From contig NZ_CP060496.1 in NCBI RefSeq assembly GCF_014400405.1, positions 3,348,001 to 3,412,000 of the forward strand: a stretch of 64,000 bases of DNA, read 5' to 3'. The notes beneath the pieces were generated by a model, which saw only the letters and a list, made by a program, of their open reading frames with translations, was not told the origin of the DNA and ran no database searches. The stretch's first letter is position 1, and every line of letters starts with the position of its first letter. The position numbers and the translations under genes are program-made. Below are positions 54,882-63,155 of this stretch, piece by piece. This stretch comes from Brachybacterium sp. Z12. Its GTDB lineage: Bacteria; Actinomycetota; Actinomycetes; Actinomycetales; Dermabacteraceae.

Positions 54882-55397
54882 TCAGTCGGCCTGCTTCTCG
54901 AGGGCGCGCTCGAGCTTCACGGCGCGCTTCTCGGCCTGCTTGGCGGCCCTCTTCGCCTCGCGGGAGCCGCTGCCGGCGCCGATGATCAGGGCGAGGGCGA
55001 TCGCCGCCATCCAGGAATCCTTGGCCAGCGGGGTCCCGGACTGCGAGGGACGCACGCCATCGGCCTCGGTCATCTCCGGGGTGCGGAAGTACATCGAGAG
55101 CATCGAGCCGGAGAACCCGGCGAGCGCGAGGCCCGCGACCTTGGTGGGCACGAAGGGCAGCAGCAGGGAGGAGCCCACGGCGATCTCGCCGAACGCGACG
55201 AGCCGCCCGAACTGCTTCGGGGAGAGCGTCTCGACCGCGGGGATGCCGTTGACGGCCATCGCCTGGAGATGCGCGGCGGTCTGCTCGTCCATGCCGAGCT
55301 TGCCGATGCCGGAGTTGAGGATGAAGGCGCCGGGGACGGCGCGCAGGACGGCGGTGCTGAGGGACATAGGGATCCATCCAGGAGAACTCTGTTTCAT
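54882..55397 (-). CDS. DoxX-family membrane protein
   Basis: A 171-residue four-helix membrane protein of the DoxX/SURF4-like family. RAVPGAFILNSGIGKLGMD is the typical first helix with the Gly-rich turn, then LVAFGEIAVGSSLLLPFV, KVAGLALAGFSGSMLSMYF and WMAAIALALIIGAGSGS, and a basic Lys/Arg/Glu tail. ATG 55397 is chosen because TATGGT lies 5 bases upstream (leaderless); ATG 55367 is an alternative. In mycobacteria DoxX works with superoxide dismutase and thiol homeostasis; here no such partner is adjacent. Confidence 0.78.
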   Translation of the reverse strand: MKQSSPGWIPMSLSTAVLRAVPGAFILNSGIGKLGMDEQTAAHLQAMAVNGIPAVETLSPKQFGRLVAFGEIAVGSSLLLPFVPTKVAGLALAGFSGSMLSMYFRTPEMTEADGVRPSQSGTPLAKDSWMAAIALALIIGAGSGSREAKRAAKQAEKRAVKLERALEKQAD

Positions 55398-55402
55398 TTT
55401 CA

Positions 55403-55408
55403 ACCATA
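55403..55408 (-). promoter_or_regulatory. -10 box TATGGT, leaderless promoter of the DoxX gene
   Basis: Read leftward, TATGGT ends 5 bases before ATG 55397, with AT-rich bases (TGAAA) between. Confidence 0.45.
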
Positions 55409-55464
55409 CGTCCGTGGGGCGGCACTGTCGACCCCCGCCTGCGCGCAGGCACGAGACTGGGACG

Positions 55465-55494
55465 ATGACCTCCTCCCCCGCCGGACCGCGATGA
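55465..55494 (+). CDS. Nine-residue micro-ORF coupled to the EamA transporter gene
   Basis: ATG ACC TCC TCC CCC GCC GGA CCG CGA TGA; its stop overlaps the EamA ATG at 55491. GAGACT 6 bases before the micro-ORF is a weak -10 candidate. The arrangement is like the micro-ORFs at 46011-46073 and 26061-26222. Confidence 0.35.
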   Translation: MTSSPAGPR

Positions 55495-56354
55495 GCACGA
55501 TCGCCCTGGCCATGGTGCTGCTGGCCGCGCTCTGCCACGCGATCTGGAACCTCGCGGCGAAGCGGGTGGGCGAGGGAGGCTACGCCTTCGTGTGGCTCTA
55601 CGACCTCGCCTCGGTGGCGCTGTGGGCGCCGCTCGCCGTCGGTGTGCTGGTGGCCTCCGGGATCGGGCTGTCCCCGACGCTGCTGCTGGCCACCGCCGTC
55701 TCCGGGGTGCTCCACATCGCCTACCAGCTGACCCTCCAGACCGGCTACGCCCGGGCCGATCTGGGAGTCGTCTATCCCGTCGCCCGCGGGGTGGGCCCGG
55801 TGCTGAGCATGATCGTCGCGATCCTCGTGCTCGGCGAACGGCCCGGCTGGCTCGCCGCCGCGGGAGCGCTCGTGGTGGTGGGCGGGATCGTGGTCGTCGC
55901 CACCGGCCGCTCGGTGTCCGGCCGTCACGGGGCGCGCGCCGGGGTGGCCTGGGGAGCGGCGACCGGACTCGCGATCGCGGCGTACACGCTGTGGGACAGC
56001 TACTCCGTCACCGTGCTCGAAGCGCCGCCGGTCCCGTACTTCGTGATCAGCTGCCTGTGGCAGGTGGTGCTGCTGACGCCCCGGCTGCTGCGCCGCCATC
56101 GCCACGGCGTGCGGCCGGTGCTCCGGCGGCATTGGCGCGAGATCGCCCTGGTCGCAGTGCTGTCGCCGCTGGCCTATGTGCTGGTCCTGACCGCGATGCG
56201 CACCGCGCCCGTCTCGCTCGTGGCCCCGGCCCGGGAGTCGAGCATCGTGGTGGGCTCGCTGCTGGCCTGGTGGCTGTTCAAGGAGCCGGATCTGTGGCGC
56301 CGGCTGCTGGGCGCGGGGATCGTGCTGTCCGGGATCGTGCTGATCGCGCTGTGA
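55491..56354 (+). CDS. EamA/DMT-superfamily transporter
   Basis: A ten-helix drug/metabolite transporter of 287 residues built of two EamA repeats: IALAMVLLAALCHAIWNLAAKRVG opens the first, RAGVAWGAATGLAIAAYTLWDSYSV the second. VYPVARGVGPVLSMIVAILVLGERP and VSLVAPARESSIVVGSLLAWWLFKEP are the paired helices ending each repeat. Substrate unknown. It is converging on the methyltransferase gene. Confidence 0.85.
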   Translation: MSTIALAMVLLAALCHAIWNLAAKRVGEGGYAFVWLYDLASVALWAPLAVGVLVASGIGLSPTLLLATAVSGVLHIAYQLTLQTGYARADLGVVYPVARGVGPVLSMIVAILVLGERPGWLAAAGALVVVGGIVVVATGRSVSGRHGARAGVAWGAATGLAIAAYTLWDSYSVTVLEAPPVPYFVISCLWQVVLLTPRLLRRHRHGVRPVLRRHWREIALVAVLSPLAYVLVLTAMRTAPVSLVAPARESSIVVGSLLAWWLFKEPDLWRRLLGAGIVLSGIVLIAL

Positions 56355-56382
56355 GCGCGCCCGCGGCGCCGGGAGCTGCGGC

Positions 56383-57210
56383 TCAGGCGCGCGCGATGAT
56401 CTCGCCGTGCAGCAGCGCGAACCAGGCGTCGCGGTCCTCGGCCCAGTCGCGGTAGCCCTCGGCAAGCGCCTCGCGCTCGGCGGCGTCGGCCCATCCCTCG
56501 TGCTCGAGCTGCTCGGCGAAGGGCCCGACGACCAGGCGTTCCGCACAGGTCGCGGCCCAGGCCCGACGGGTATCGGAGGTGGCGTGCAGCCACGTGGAGG
56601 CGCTCGGAGCGACGTCGTCGAAGCCGGCCTCGTGGGCCCAGGCCAGCAGGCGCCGCCCGGCATCCGGGGTGCCGCCGTTGGCGCGGGCCGCCCGCAGGTA
56701 GAGGGCGAGCCAGCGGTCGACGGAGGGCTGCTCCGGCCACCAGCGGAAGCCCTCGTCGTCGCTGTCGCGCACCGCGACGATCCCTCCCGGGCGGGTGACG
56801 CAGCGGAACTGGCTCAGAGCGCGCACCGGATCGGGGAGATGCTGGAGGACCTGGTGGGCGTGGACCACATCGAAGGAACCGTCCTCGAAGGGCAGCGCCT
56901 GCGCATCACCGACCCTCACCTCGACGTCCCCGAGGCCCTGACGTTCGAGCTCCGCGCGCGTGATCGCTGCGGAGTCCTCCCCCACCTCGAGCGCGATCAC
57001 CTGCTCGGCGCCCACGATCCGGGCCAGGTCCGCGGTGATCGTCCCCGCCCCGCTGCCCACGTCCAGCAGGCGCATCCCGCGGTGCAGATGGGGCAGCAGG
57101 TGGGCGGCGGAGTTCTCCGCGGTGCGGTGGCGGTGGTTGTCGAGCACGGCGTCGCCGTAGCCGTGGGTGTAGGCAGGGCGATTCGGGGCTCCTGCGGCAC
57201 GATCGATCAT
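56383..57210 (-). CDS. SAM-dependent class I methyltransferase
   Basis: A methyltransferase of 275 residues of the UbiE/Methyltransf_11 type. Motif I MRLLDVGSGAGTITADLARI, motif II EVGEDSAAITRAELERQ, GDAQALPFEDGSFDVVHAHQVLQHLPDP (motifs III-IV), VTRPGGIVAVRDSD (post-motif). C-terminal helices resemble phosphatidylethanolamine or ubiquinone methyltransferase-like proteins; substrate unknown. ATG 57210 has TAGGGT 8 bases upstream. Part of this gene is repeated at 57889-57970 as a relic. Confidence 0.85.
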   Translation of the reverse strand: MIDRAAGAPNRPAYTHGYGDAVLDNHRHRTAENSAAHLLPHLHRGMRLLDVGSGAGTITADLARIVGAEQVIALEVGEDSAAITRAELERQGLGDVEVRVGDAQALPFEDGSFDVVHAHQVLQHLPDPVRALSQFRCVTRPGGIVAVRDSDDEGFRWWPEQPSVDRWLALYLRAARANGGTPDAGRRLLAWAHEAGFDDVAPSASTWLHATSDTRRAWAATCAERLVVGPFAEQLEHEGWADAAEREALAEGYRDWAEDRDAWFALLHGEIIARA

Positions 57211-57339
57211 GCCCCCGGACCCTACGGAGATCGGGCTGTGCGGTCGCCGTCCGCCCACGCACCGGTCTCTGCGGCGCAGGACCAGCGGGATCCATGCGGC
57301 AGGGCACCGGCAGCCTCCGCGCGGCAGGGCACACCGGAC

Positions 57340-57861
57340 TCAGCGCGGTGGGACGCCGCCGGCGGCCAGGCGCTGGACCAGGCCGAGTACCTCCTGGGTC
57401 CGCGTCCACTCGCTGATCTTCATGGTGATGTCCTTGCCATGGCGCACCTGCACCCGGAACCTCCCGGACAGCAGCCGCTTCTCGATCGCCGCGCCCATGA
57501 TCTCCGCCGCGGGAGCCTCCTCGAGGATCGTCCAGCCGCGAAATCGGTCCATCACGTGCAGGACCCTGCGGTCGGTGACGATCAGCAGCGGGAAGGTGTC
57601 GGAACGGAGCGCTCCCACCGCGACGTCGTGAACCATCTCGTCCGGATGCAGCACCCGCTGCGGCAGATTCGCATCCGCGGCGCGGAAGCGCAGCCCCTGG
57701 TTACGGGCCATGGCCTCCCGGTACGTCCGCTCTGCCCGGTCGCCCCTCGCGCTCTCGGCGTACGCCTGGGCCATGACGGCATCGGCGTCCTGACCGTGCG
57801 CCTCCCGGACCGACGTCTGCAGCTCGGCCGCCTCGCGGTACCGATCGAGTCTCTTCCCCAT
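57340..57861 (-). CDS. PH-like (YokE-type) domain protein, copy A
   Basis: A 173-residue soluble protein. A helical N terminus (DRYREAAELQTSVREAHGQ, TYREAMARN) precedes a domain with RVLHPDEMVHDVAVGAL, FPLLIVTDRRVLHVMD, LLSGRFRVQVRHGKDITMKI, which reads like the bacterial pleckstrin-homology folds of the YokE/bPH group (ligand unknown). It is a paralogue of 58003-58526, with which it shares TYREAMARN, SDTFPLLIVTDRRVL, and the C-terminal LAAGG-PPR. Confidence 0.65.
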   Translation of the reverse strand: MGKRLDRYREAAELQTSVREAHGQDADAVMAQAYAESARGDRAERTYREAMARNQGLRFRAADANLPQRVLHPDEMVHDVAVGALRSDTFPLLIVTDRRVLHVMDRFRGWTILEEAPAAEIMGAAIEKRLLSGRFRVQVRHGKDITMKISEWTRTQEVLGLVQRLAAGGVPPR

Positions 57862-57888
57862 GGTGCGAGCCTATGGCCCGACGGGTCA

Positions 57889-57970
57889 CTGCGGAGTCCT
57901 CCCCCACCTCGAGCGCGGTCACCTGCTCGGCGCCCACGATCCGGGCCAGGTCCGCCGTGATCGTCCCCGC
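57889..57970 (-). pseudogene. 82-bp relic of a duplicated methyltransferase gene
   Basis: Identical at 80 of 82 bases to 56967-57048 inside the methyltransferase gene, in the same orientation, and still encoding the stretch corresponding to AGTITADLARIVGAEQVTALEVGEDSA. It lies between the two PH-like paralogues, where a second methyltransferase gene would be if a two-gene block had been duplicated. Confidence 0.75.
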
Positions 57971-58002
57971 ACAGCGAACCTCCCGGGCCGTGACCGAGGG
58001 GA

Positions 58003-58526
58003 TCAGCGCGGCGGAGCGCCGCCGGCGGCCAGGTGCCGGAGCAGCGCCGCGACCTGTTCGGAGCGCTCGCGATGGGACACCTTGAGCGTGATGTCCTTCC
58101 CCTCGCGCAGGTGCACCCTCAGCCGGCCGGACAGCAGCCGCTCCTCGAGCTCAGCACCGCTGACGTCGGCCGCCGGGGCCTCACGGAGGATCTTCCAGCG
58201 CCGCCATGGGAGATCCTTGGTGACCAGCACCCGGCGGTCCGTGACGATCAGCAGCGGGAACGTGTCCGAGGAGAGCGCACCGACGGCGACCTCGTAGACC
58301 CTCTCCTCGGGGGCGAGGAGTCGCTCGGGCAGATCGAGGTCGTGGAGCCCTCCGCCGATGCCCGCGTTGCGCGCCATCGCCTCACGATAGGTCTGCGCGG
58401 CGACGCTCCCGCCGGCGAGGGCGAACTTGTGCTGCATCGCCTGCTCGACGTCTCCCCGGGCTCCTGCGCGAGCTCCCGCTGCGCCCGGGAGGCCTCCCGC
58501 ATCGTGTCGCGCCAGTTCCTCGCCAT
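58003..58526 (-). CDS. PH-like (YokE-type) domain protein, copy B (frameshifted)
   Basis: Paralogue of the 57340-57861 protein, about 174 residues after repair. The N terminus ARNWRDTMREASRAQRELAQ joins DVEQAMQHKFALAGG where one G is lost from a G-run near 58445. The domain contains RLLAPEERVYEVAVGAL, SDTFPLLIVTDRRVLVTKD and RLLSGRLRVHLREGKDITLK. No promoter is evident; it ends 32 bp before the methyltransferase relic, consistent with a duplicated block. Confidence 0.62.
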
Positions 58527-58535
58527 TCCGTCAGC

Positions 58536-59651
58536 CTAGTGGAACCGCATCCCACGGGATCCGTCCGCAGCGGACTCCCGGACCAGGCTTCCCTGCCTGC
58601 GCGCGAGCGCCGCACGGTCCCACAGCGCCGCCGCGATGACCACAACGATGCCGACCACCACGCCGATCGCGGTCTCGAGCACGCGCGCCTCGAGCGTGGG
58701 GCCCACCGGTTGGGGGTGGGCCAGCTGCACCATCAGCAGCGCGAGCGGGGTGATGAACAGCAGGGCGAAGGCGTAGTTGCGCATCACGTACATCTCGGCG
58801 AGGAACTGCAGCAGGACCACCCACACCACCAGCTGCCAGGGTTCGCTGGGGAAGGACAGCAGGAACGCCGTGGTGATCACGCCCAGGGACGTGCCGATCA
58901 CGCGGTGGAGGCCGCGCTCGATCTGCAGCGTGCGGCCCGGGGCGGAGAGCAGCGCGATCGCTGCGATCTGCGCCCAGTACGGGAACGGCAGGCCCGAGGC
59001 GAGTCCCAGGACGCCTGCGATCGCTGCGGCGATCGCGAAGCGGCTGAACTCGGAGGCCAGCTGACCGCGGGTCCAGCCCTCGCGCGGCGGGTTCACGTCG
59101 GCACCCGGATGACGTTCTCCGGCCCAGTGGCCGAGCAGCCCCAGCACCACGCACAGCCCCGCGCAGGCACCGGAGACCAGGAAGGCGACCCAGATCGGAG
59201 CGGCCGGCGGCGCGGCGCCCACCGCCGCGACCGCGAACAGCGGGAAGATCGCACCGCCCGGCTTCAGGCCGTGGAAGAGCACGAACGTCGCAGCGAGCCC
59301 CGCCATGACCGCGCCCACCAGCAGCGCCGTCCACGATTCGAGGGCCGGATCCAGGTGCTCGCCGAGCTGGGCGAGCGCCGCCCCGAGGGTCACGCAGAGC
59401 GTGAGCATCCCGCCCGCGAGAGACTGGCGGCGGAAACGCAGGCGCGTAGGCTCGTACTTCGAGTAGATCCCGGTGAAGGCGCCGAAGCCGACGTACATCG
59501 CCCAGTCCACGCGCCCGGTCGCGAGCAGGATCAGCATCGGGATCGCCAGGCCCGTCGCGATGCGGAACGCCGGGATGTGGTCCACGCGGCTGGGCCCGAG
59601 GCTCACCATGCGCTTGACCGCGGGTCCGATCCTGGCGGGTGCTGAGCGCAC
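58536..59651 (-). CDS. FUSC-family membrane protein
   Basis: A fusaric acid resistance/aromatic acid exporter-like protein of 371 residues. Two groups of membrane helices (WAMYVGFGAFTGIYSKYEPTR, SLAGGMLTLCVTLGAALAQL, WTALLVGAVMAGLAATFVLF ... AIAAAIAGVLGLASGLPFPYW, FALLFITPLALLMVQLAHPQ, VLETAIGVVVGIVVVIAAAL), as in the FUSC/YccS-type transmembrane module. The GTG at 59651 has AAGGAG four bases upstream and is preferred to ATG 59723. Substrate unknown. Confidence 0.8.
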   Translation of the reverse strand: MRSAPARIGPAVKRMVSLGPSRVDHIPAFRIATGLAIPMLILLATGRVDWAMYVGFGAFTGIYSKYEPTRLRFRRQSLAGGMLTLCVTLGAALAQLGEHLDPALESWTALLVGAVMAGLAATFVLFHGLKPGGAIFPLFAVAAVGAAPPAAPIWVAFLVSGACAGLCVVLGLLGHWAGERHPGADVNPPREGWTRGQLASEFSRFAIAAAIAGVLGLASGLPFPYWAQIAAIALLSAPGRTLQIERGLHRVIGTSLGVITTAFLLSFPSEPWQLVVWVVLLQFLAEMYVMRNYAFALLFITPLALLMVQLAHPQPVGPTLEARVLETAIGVVVGIVVVIAAALWDRAALARRQGSLVRESAADGSRGMRFH

Positions 59652-59840
59652 GGGACTCCTTCCGGACGGCGCCACGGCCCGGCCGCGGACCGTCCCTGCT
59701 GTGGTGGCGGCGATGCTCCGCATCCTATTCCCGCCGCCGCACCCTTCCTGTCGGAAGGACATGGACTCGTGGGAGACTGCGGGCCAGTCCATGCCTTCTC
59801 ACCATTCGGGCCCCGCAGGCCCTCTCCTCCCCGGAGTTGC

Positions 59841-61346
59841 CATGACCTCATCCGAGAACCGCCCCGCCACCGCCCCGATCGGCGGCCTCGGCGTCATCGA
59901 GACCGCCGGCATCGAGATCATCGCCGAGTCCGAACGCACGGCGAAGCCCCGCGATCTGATCTGGCCCTGGTTCGCCGCGAACGTCTCCGTGTTCGGCATG
60001 AGCTACGGCTCGTACCTGCTCGGGTTCGGCATCAGCTTCCTGCAGGCCACGATCGTGGCCGTGATCGGCATCGTCATCAGCTTCCTGCTGTGCGGCCTGG
60101 TCGCGATCGCCGGCAAGCGCGGCAGCGTGCCGACGATGGTGCTCTCGCGCGCCGCCTTCGGAGTGCACGGCCAGAAGGTGCCCGGAGTGGTGTCGTGGCT
60201 GACATCGATCGGCTGGGAGACGGTGTTGGCGATCTCCGCGGTGCTCGCCACGCGACCGTGTTCGACGTGCTCGGCATCGCCTCGGGCACCGCGGTCACCG
60301 TGATCGCCACGATCCTCATCGCTGCCCTGATCGTCGGCGCGAGCGTGCTGGGCTATCACACAATCATGCGCATGCAGTCGATCCTGACCTGGGCGACCGG
60401 TGCGATGACGATCCTGTTCATGGTCCTCACCATCCCCCACATCGACTGGCAGGCCGTCGCCTCGATGCCGCACGGCTCCCCGCAGGCGATGATCGGCGCG
60501 CTGGTGATGGTGATGACCGGTTTCGGCCTGGGCTGGATCAACATCGCCGCGGACTGGTCGCGCTACCAGAAGCGCTCCGCCTCCGACGGCTCGATCGTGC
60601 TGTGGAACACCGTGGGCGGGGCCGCCGCCCCGGTGGTGCTGGTGATCTTCGGTCTGCTGCTGGCCGGGTCCGACGAGGGGCTGTCCGGCGCCATCGAGAT
60701 GGACCCGATCGGCGCTCTCGTGACGATCCTGCCGCTGTGGGCGCTGATCCCGTTCTGGATCGTGGCGGTGCTGACCCTGGTCTCCGGCGCGGTGCTGGGC
60801 ATCTACTCCTCGGGGCTGACCCTGATCAGCCTGGGCATCCGCATCCCCCGCCCGGCGGCCGCCGCGATCGACGGGCTGATCCTCACCGTCGGCACCATCT
60901 GGGTGGCGTTCTTCGCGACCAGCTTCATCGGCCCCTTCCAGAGCTTCCTGATCACCCTCGGCGTGCCGATCGCGGCCTGGGCGGGCATCCTCATCGCCGA
61001 TGTGATCTCGCGCCGCGCCGCCTACGACGAGAAGGCCCTGTTCGATCCCGCCGGCCGCTACGGCGCCTTCGACTGGACCTCGATCATCACCATGGTGCTC
61101 GCCTCGGTCCTCGGCTGGGGCCTGGTGGTCAACTCCGACGCCGACGCCGCGCCCTGGAACAACTGGCAGGGCTACCTGCTCGAGCCGCTGGGGATGGGCA
61201 CCTTCGTGGAGGACCCGGCCGGCTCCTACTGGGACGGCAACTGGGCGTACTCCAACATCGGCGTGCTGCTCGCGCTGGTGCTCGGCTTCGCAGTGACCAT
61301 CGTGGCGCGGCGCGGGAAGATCCGGGCGCAGGAGCAGAACGCGTGA
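59841..61346 (+). CDS. NCS1-family purine/cytosine permease-like transporter (frameshifted)
   Basis: A 12-helix nucleobase-cation symporter, about 502 residues after repair. DLIWPWFAANVSVFGMSYGS (helix 1), GLVAIAGKRGSVPTMVLSRAAFG (conserved NCS1 loop with the SRAAFG motif), LGWINIAADWSRYQKR (helix 6), and ISRRAAYDEKALFDPAGRYG. One base is missing near 60255, where VLAT should continue ATVFDVLGIAS. The stop overlaps the start of a cysteine hydrolase gene (GTGA), so the imported compound may be its substrate. Confidence 0.87.
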   Translation, partial: HDLIREPPRHRPDRRPRRHRDRRHRDHRRVRTHGEAPRSDLALVRRERLRVRHELRLVPARVRHQLPAGHDRGRDRHRHQLPAVRPGRDRRQARQRADDGALARRLRSARPEGARSGVVADIDRLGDGVGDLRGARHATVFDVLGIASGTAVTVIATILIAALIVGASVLGYHTIMRMQSILTWATGAMTILFMVLTIPHIDWQAVASMPHGSPQAMIGALVMVMTGFGLGWINIAADWSRYQKRSASDGSIVLWNTVGGAAAPVVLVIFGLLLAGSDEGLSGAIEMDPIGALVTILPLWALIPFWIVAVLTLVSGAVLGIYSSGLTLISLGIRIPRPAAAAIDGLILTVGTIWVAFFATSFIGPFQSFLITLGVPIAAWAGILIADVISRRAAYDEKALFDPAGRYGAFDWTSIITMVLASVLGWGLVVNSDADAAPWNNWQGYLLEPLGMGTFVEDPAGSYWDGNWAYSNIGVLLALVLGFAVTIVARRGKIRAQEQNA

Positions 61347-61907
61347 GCCCCGCCCCTGGCTGCTCATCGTCGACCCGCAGCGGATCTTCGCCGATCCCGC
61401 CTCCGAGTGGTGCTCGCCGTTCTTCCCGCCCGCGATGGAGAACATCGCGCGCCTCGCCCAGGCGGTGGGCCCCGAGCGCACGCTGGTCACGCGCTGGCTG
61501 CCGACGGCCGATCGGGCGACCGCCTGGGGCGACTACTACCGTGCCTGGCCCTTCGCGGACGTCCCGCCGGAGGATCCGCGCTACGAGCTGGTCGACGCCG
61601 CGCGGGGGCTCTCCGCCCATCCGACGATCGATGAGCCGACGTTCGGGAAGTGGGGGCCGCAGCTAGCCGAGCGGGTGGGCTGGGAGCAGAACCCGCGCAC
61701 GCATCTGCTGGTCACGGGGTGACCACGGACTGCTGCGTGATCTCGACGGTGCTGCCCGCGGCTGATGCCGGGGTGCGCCTGACCGTGGTCACCGACGCGG
61801 TCGCCCACTCGGCCGCGGAGAACGGGCCACCGGCGCTGCACACCATGAGCCTGTTCCCGCCGCAGGTGGACCTGCGCAGCACCGCCGAGGTCCTCGGCGA
61901 GGGATGA
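61343..61907 (+). CDS. Isochorismatase-family cysteine hydrolase (two frameshifts)
   Basis: A cysteine hydrolase of the isochorismatase superfamily, about 188 residues. The catalytic Asp is in WLLIVDPQRIFADP, a conserved basic site is near EPTFGKWGPQLAE, and the nucleophile is in VTTDCCVISTVLPAADAG. Frames break near 61356 and at a G4 run near 61720; in both cases one G/C restores the motif. Co-translated with the NCS1 permease; such pairs act in pyrimidine, ureide or nicotinamide-like catabolism. Exact substrate unknown. Confidence 0.82.
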
Positions 61908-61913
61908 GGCGGC

Positions 61914-62603
61914 TCACCAGCGGTTCAGGACGTCCTCGGCGAAGCCCTCGATGCCGTCGACGCTGACCCGCTCACCCTGGTCTCCGAGCTTCTCGATCTG
62001 CAGCTGGAGCCCGGGGGCACGGCCGGAGGCGTTCCCGGACCCGAGGGAGCCGGGCAGGCTCGCACCGATCCCGAACGGGACGATGGCCAGCTTCTGGAGC
62101 ACCTCTCCGCTCTCCCGGTCCAGCAGCCACACCGAGTGCAGCGCGATGTAGTCGACGTGGGAGACAGTCACCGCGAGGATGTGCCGCTGGGTGATGACGT
62201 TCCAGTACTCCCAGCGCTTGTTGCGGCCCCAACGCCGACGGCCTCCCTGGCGTGCACCGATCCCGGAGGTGTTGTGAAGGGACTGCCGCACGTTTAGGTG
62301 ACAGTTAGGGTCGTAGACGCTGCCTCCGAGACTGAGCGCCACTCCCTTGATGGTGAGCTCGTCCGCGATGTCCCTCGCGTCCGGGAGCGAGCGGGCCAGC
62401 CGGTCGAGCTTGGTCACCACCAGGGTGTCGCCGTCCTGGGTCGCGGCCAGCGCTTCGCGCAGCCCGGGCCGGGCGCGGGTCGTTCCGGTCAGGCCGTGGT
62501 CGGAGTAGATGTTCTTGTTCTCGACTCCGAGGCGCTCGAGTGCTTCCCGTTGGGCGGAGAGGTCTTGCTCGAGAGTCGAGACGCGCGCGTAGCCGACATG
62601 CAT
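61914..62603 (-). pseudogene. Chimera: serine resolvase N-terminal domain fused to truncated DUF2804
   Basis: One continuous 229-codon frame. Residues 1-101 are a serine resolvase/invertase catalytic domain (HVGYARVSTLEQDLSAQREA with nucleophile Ser9; TKLDRLARS with the two arginines; KGVALSLGGSVYDP), cut just where the rest of the catalytic helix and the DNA-binding domain should follow. From about residue 113 on it is a DUF2804 fragment (TSGIGARQGG, RWGRNKRWEYWNVITQRHIL, VDYIALHSVWLLDRESGEV). The missing DUF2804 N terminus is at 63911-64000, across a 1.64-kb insert. Both parent genes are incomplete, and the DUF2804 part also ends early. Confidence 0.75.
62266..62272. repeat. 7-bp direct repeat, left junction of insert
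   Basis: GAGGTGT at the left junction is repeated at 63904-63910. In DUF2804 coding direction both copies encode the same -ACACCTC- stretch (Thr-Ser), as expected of a target duplication or recombination core. Confidence 0.6.
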
Positions 62604-62767
62604 GTCCCCAGAGTTGCAGTTGCCCTCCACTCACCGCCGATGTCACCGTACGGGTCTTGCGTACATGACGATCCCTCATAAAAAGTCGTCGAGGAGGAAG
62701 CTCGCACGACGTACGGTGGAGGATCCCCTTACGGGCATGCGATCTGGGCTGACGCCTGTGACCGAGT

Positions 62768-62801
62768 GTTCAGTGCGCGCTGTATAGTTCAGTGCATGCT
62801 G
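62768..62801 (+). promoter_or_regulatory. Leaderless cmtR promoter with 15-bp direct-repeat operator
   Basis: TATAGT at 62783-62788 ends 7 bases before ATG 62796. GTTCAGTGCGCGCTG (62768-62782) and GTTCAGTGCATGCTG (62787-62801) differ at two bases, lie 19 bp apart, and flank the -10 box, a plausible binding site for CmtR itself. Confidence 0.6.
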
Positions 62802-63155
62802 ACTATTGCTTCGCGTCTCGACGTGATGAACCGCCTGGGTCGTGCACTGGCCGACCCCACTCGATCCCGGATCATCTTGACCCTGCTCGACCATCCCGCT
62901 TACCCGGCGGAACTGGCCCGAGATCTGGACCTGACACGCCCGAACGTGTCCAACCACCTGGCATGCCTGCGCGATTGCGGGATCGTCGTCTCCGAGCCCG
63001 AGGGTCGTCGGACACGATATGAGATCGCCGATTCTCACCTGGCGCAGGCGCTGACGGCACTGGTCGATGCCACCCTGGCAGTGGACGAAGACGCCCCGTG
63101 CATCGATCCCGCCTGCTCGCTTCCCGGATGCGACGCAGCTGGGGAGGGCGCATGA
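62796..63155 (+). CDS. cmtR: CmtR-type ArsR-family Cd/Pb-sensing repressor
   Basis: A metal-responsive repressor of 119 residues. LGRALADPTRSRIILTLLDH, LDLTRPNVSNHLACLRDCGI (recognition helix followed by the metal site) and EGRRTRYEIADSHLAQAL align with Mycobacterium tuberculosis CmtR. Cys57, Cys61 and Cys102 fall at exactly the residue numbers of the CmtR cadmium/lead ligands. Extra cysteines (PACSLPGC) follow at the C terminus. Metal binding should release DNA and induce the coupled cadD gene (ATGA overlap at 63152). Confidence 0.9.
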   Translation: MLTIASRLDVMNRLGRALADPTRSRIILTLLDHPAYPAELARDLDLTRPNVSNHLACLRDCGIVVSEPEGRRTRYEIADSHLAQALTALVDATLAVDEDAPCIDPACSLPGCDAAGEGA

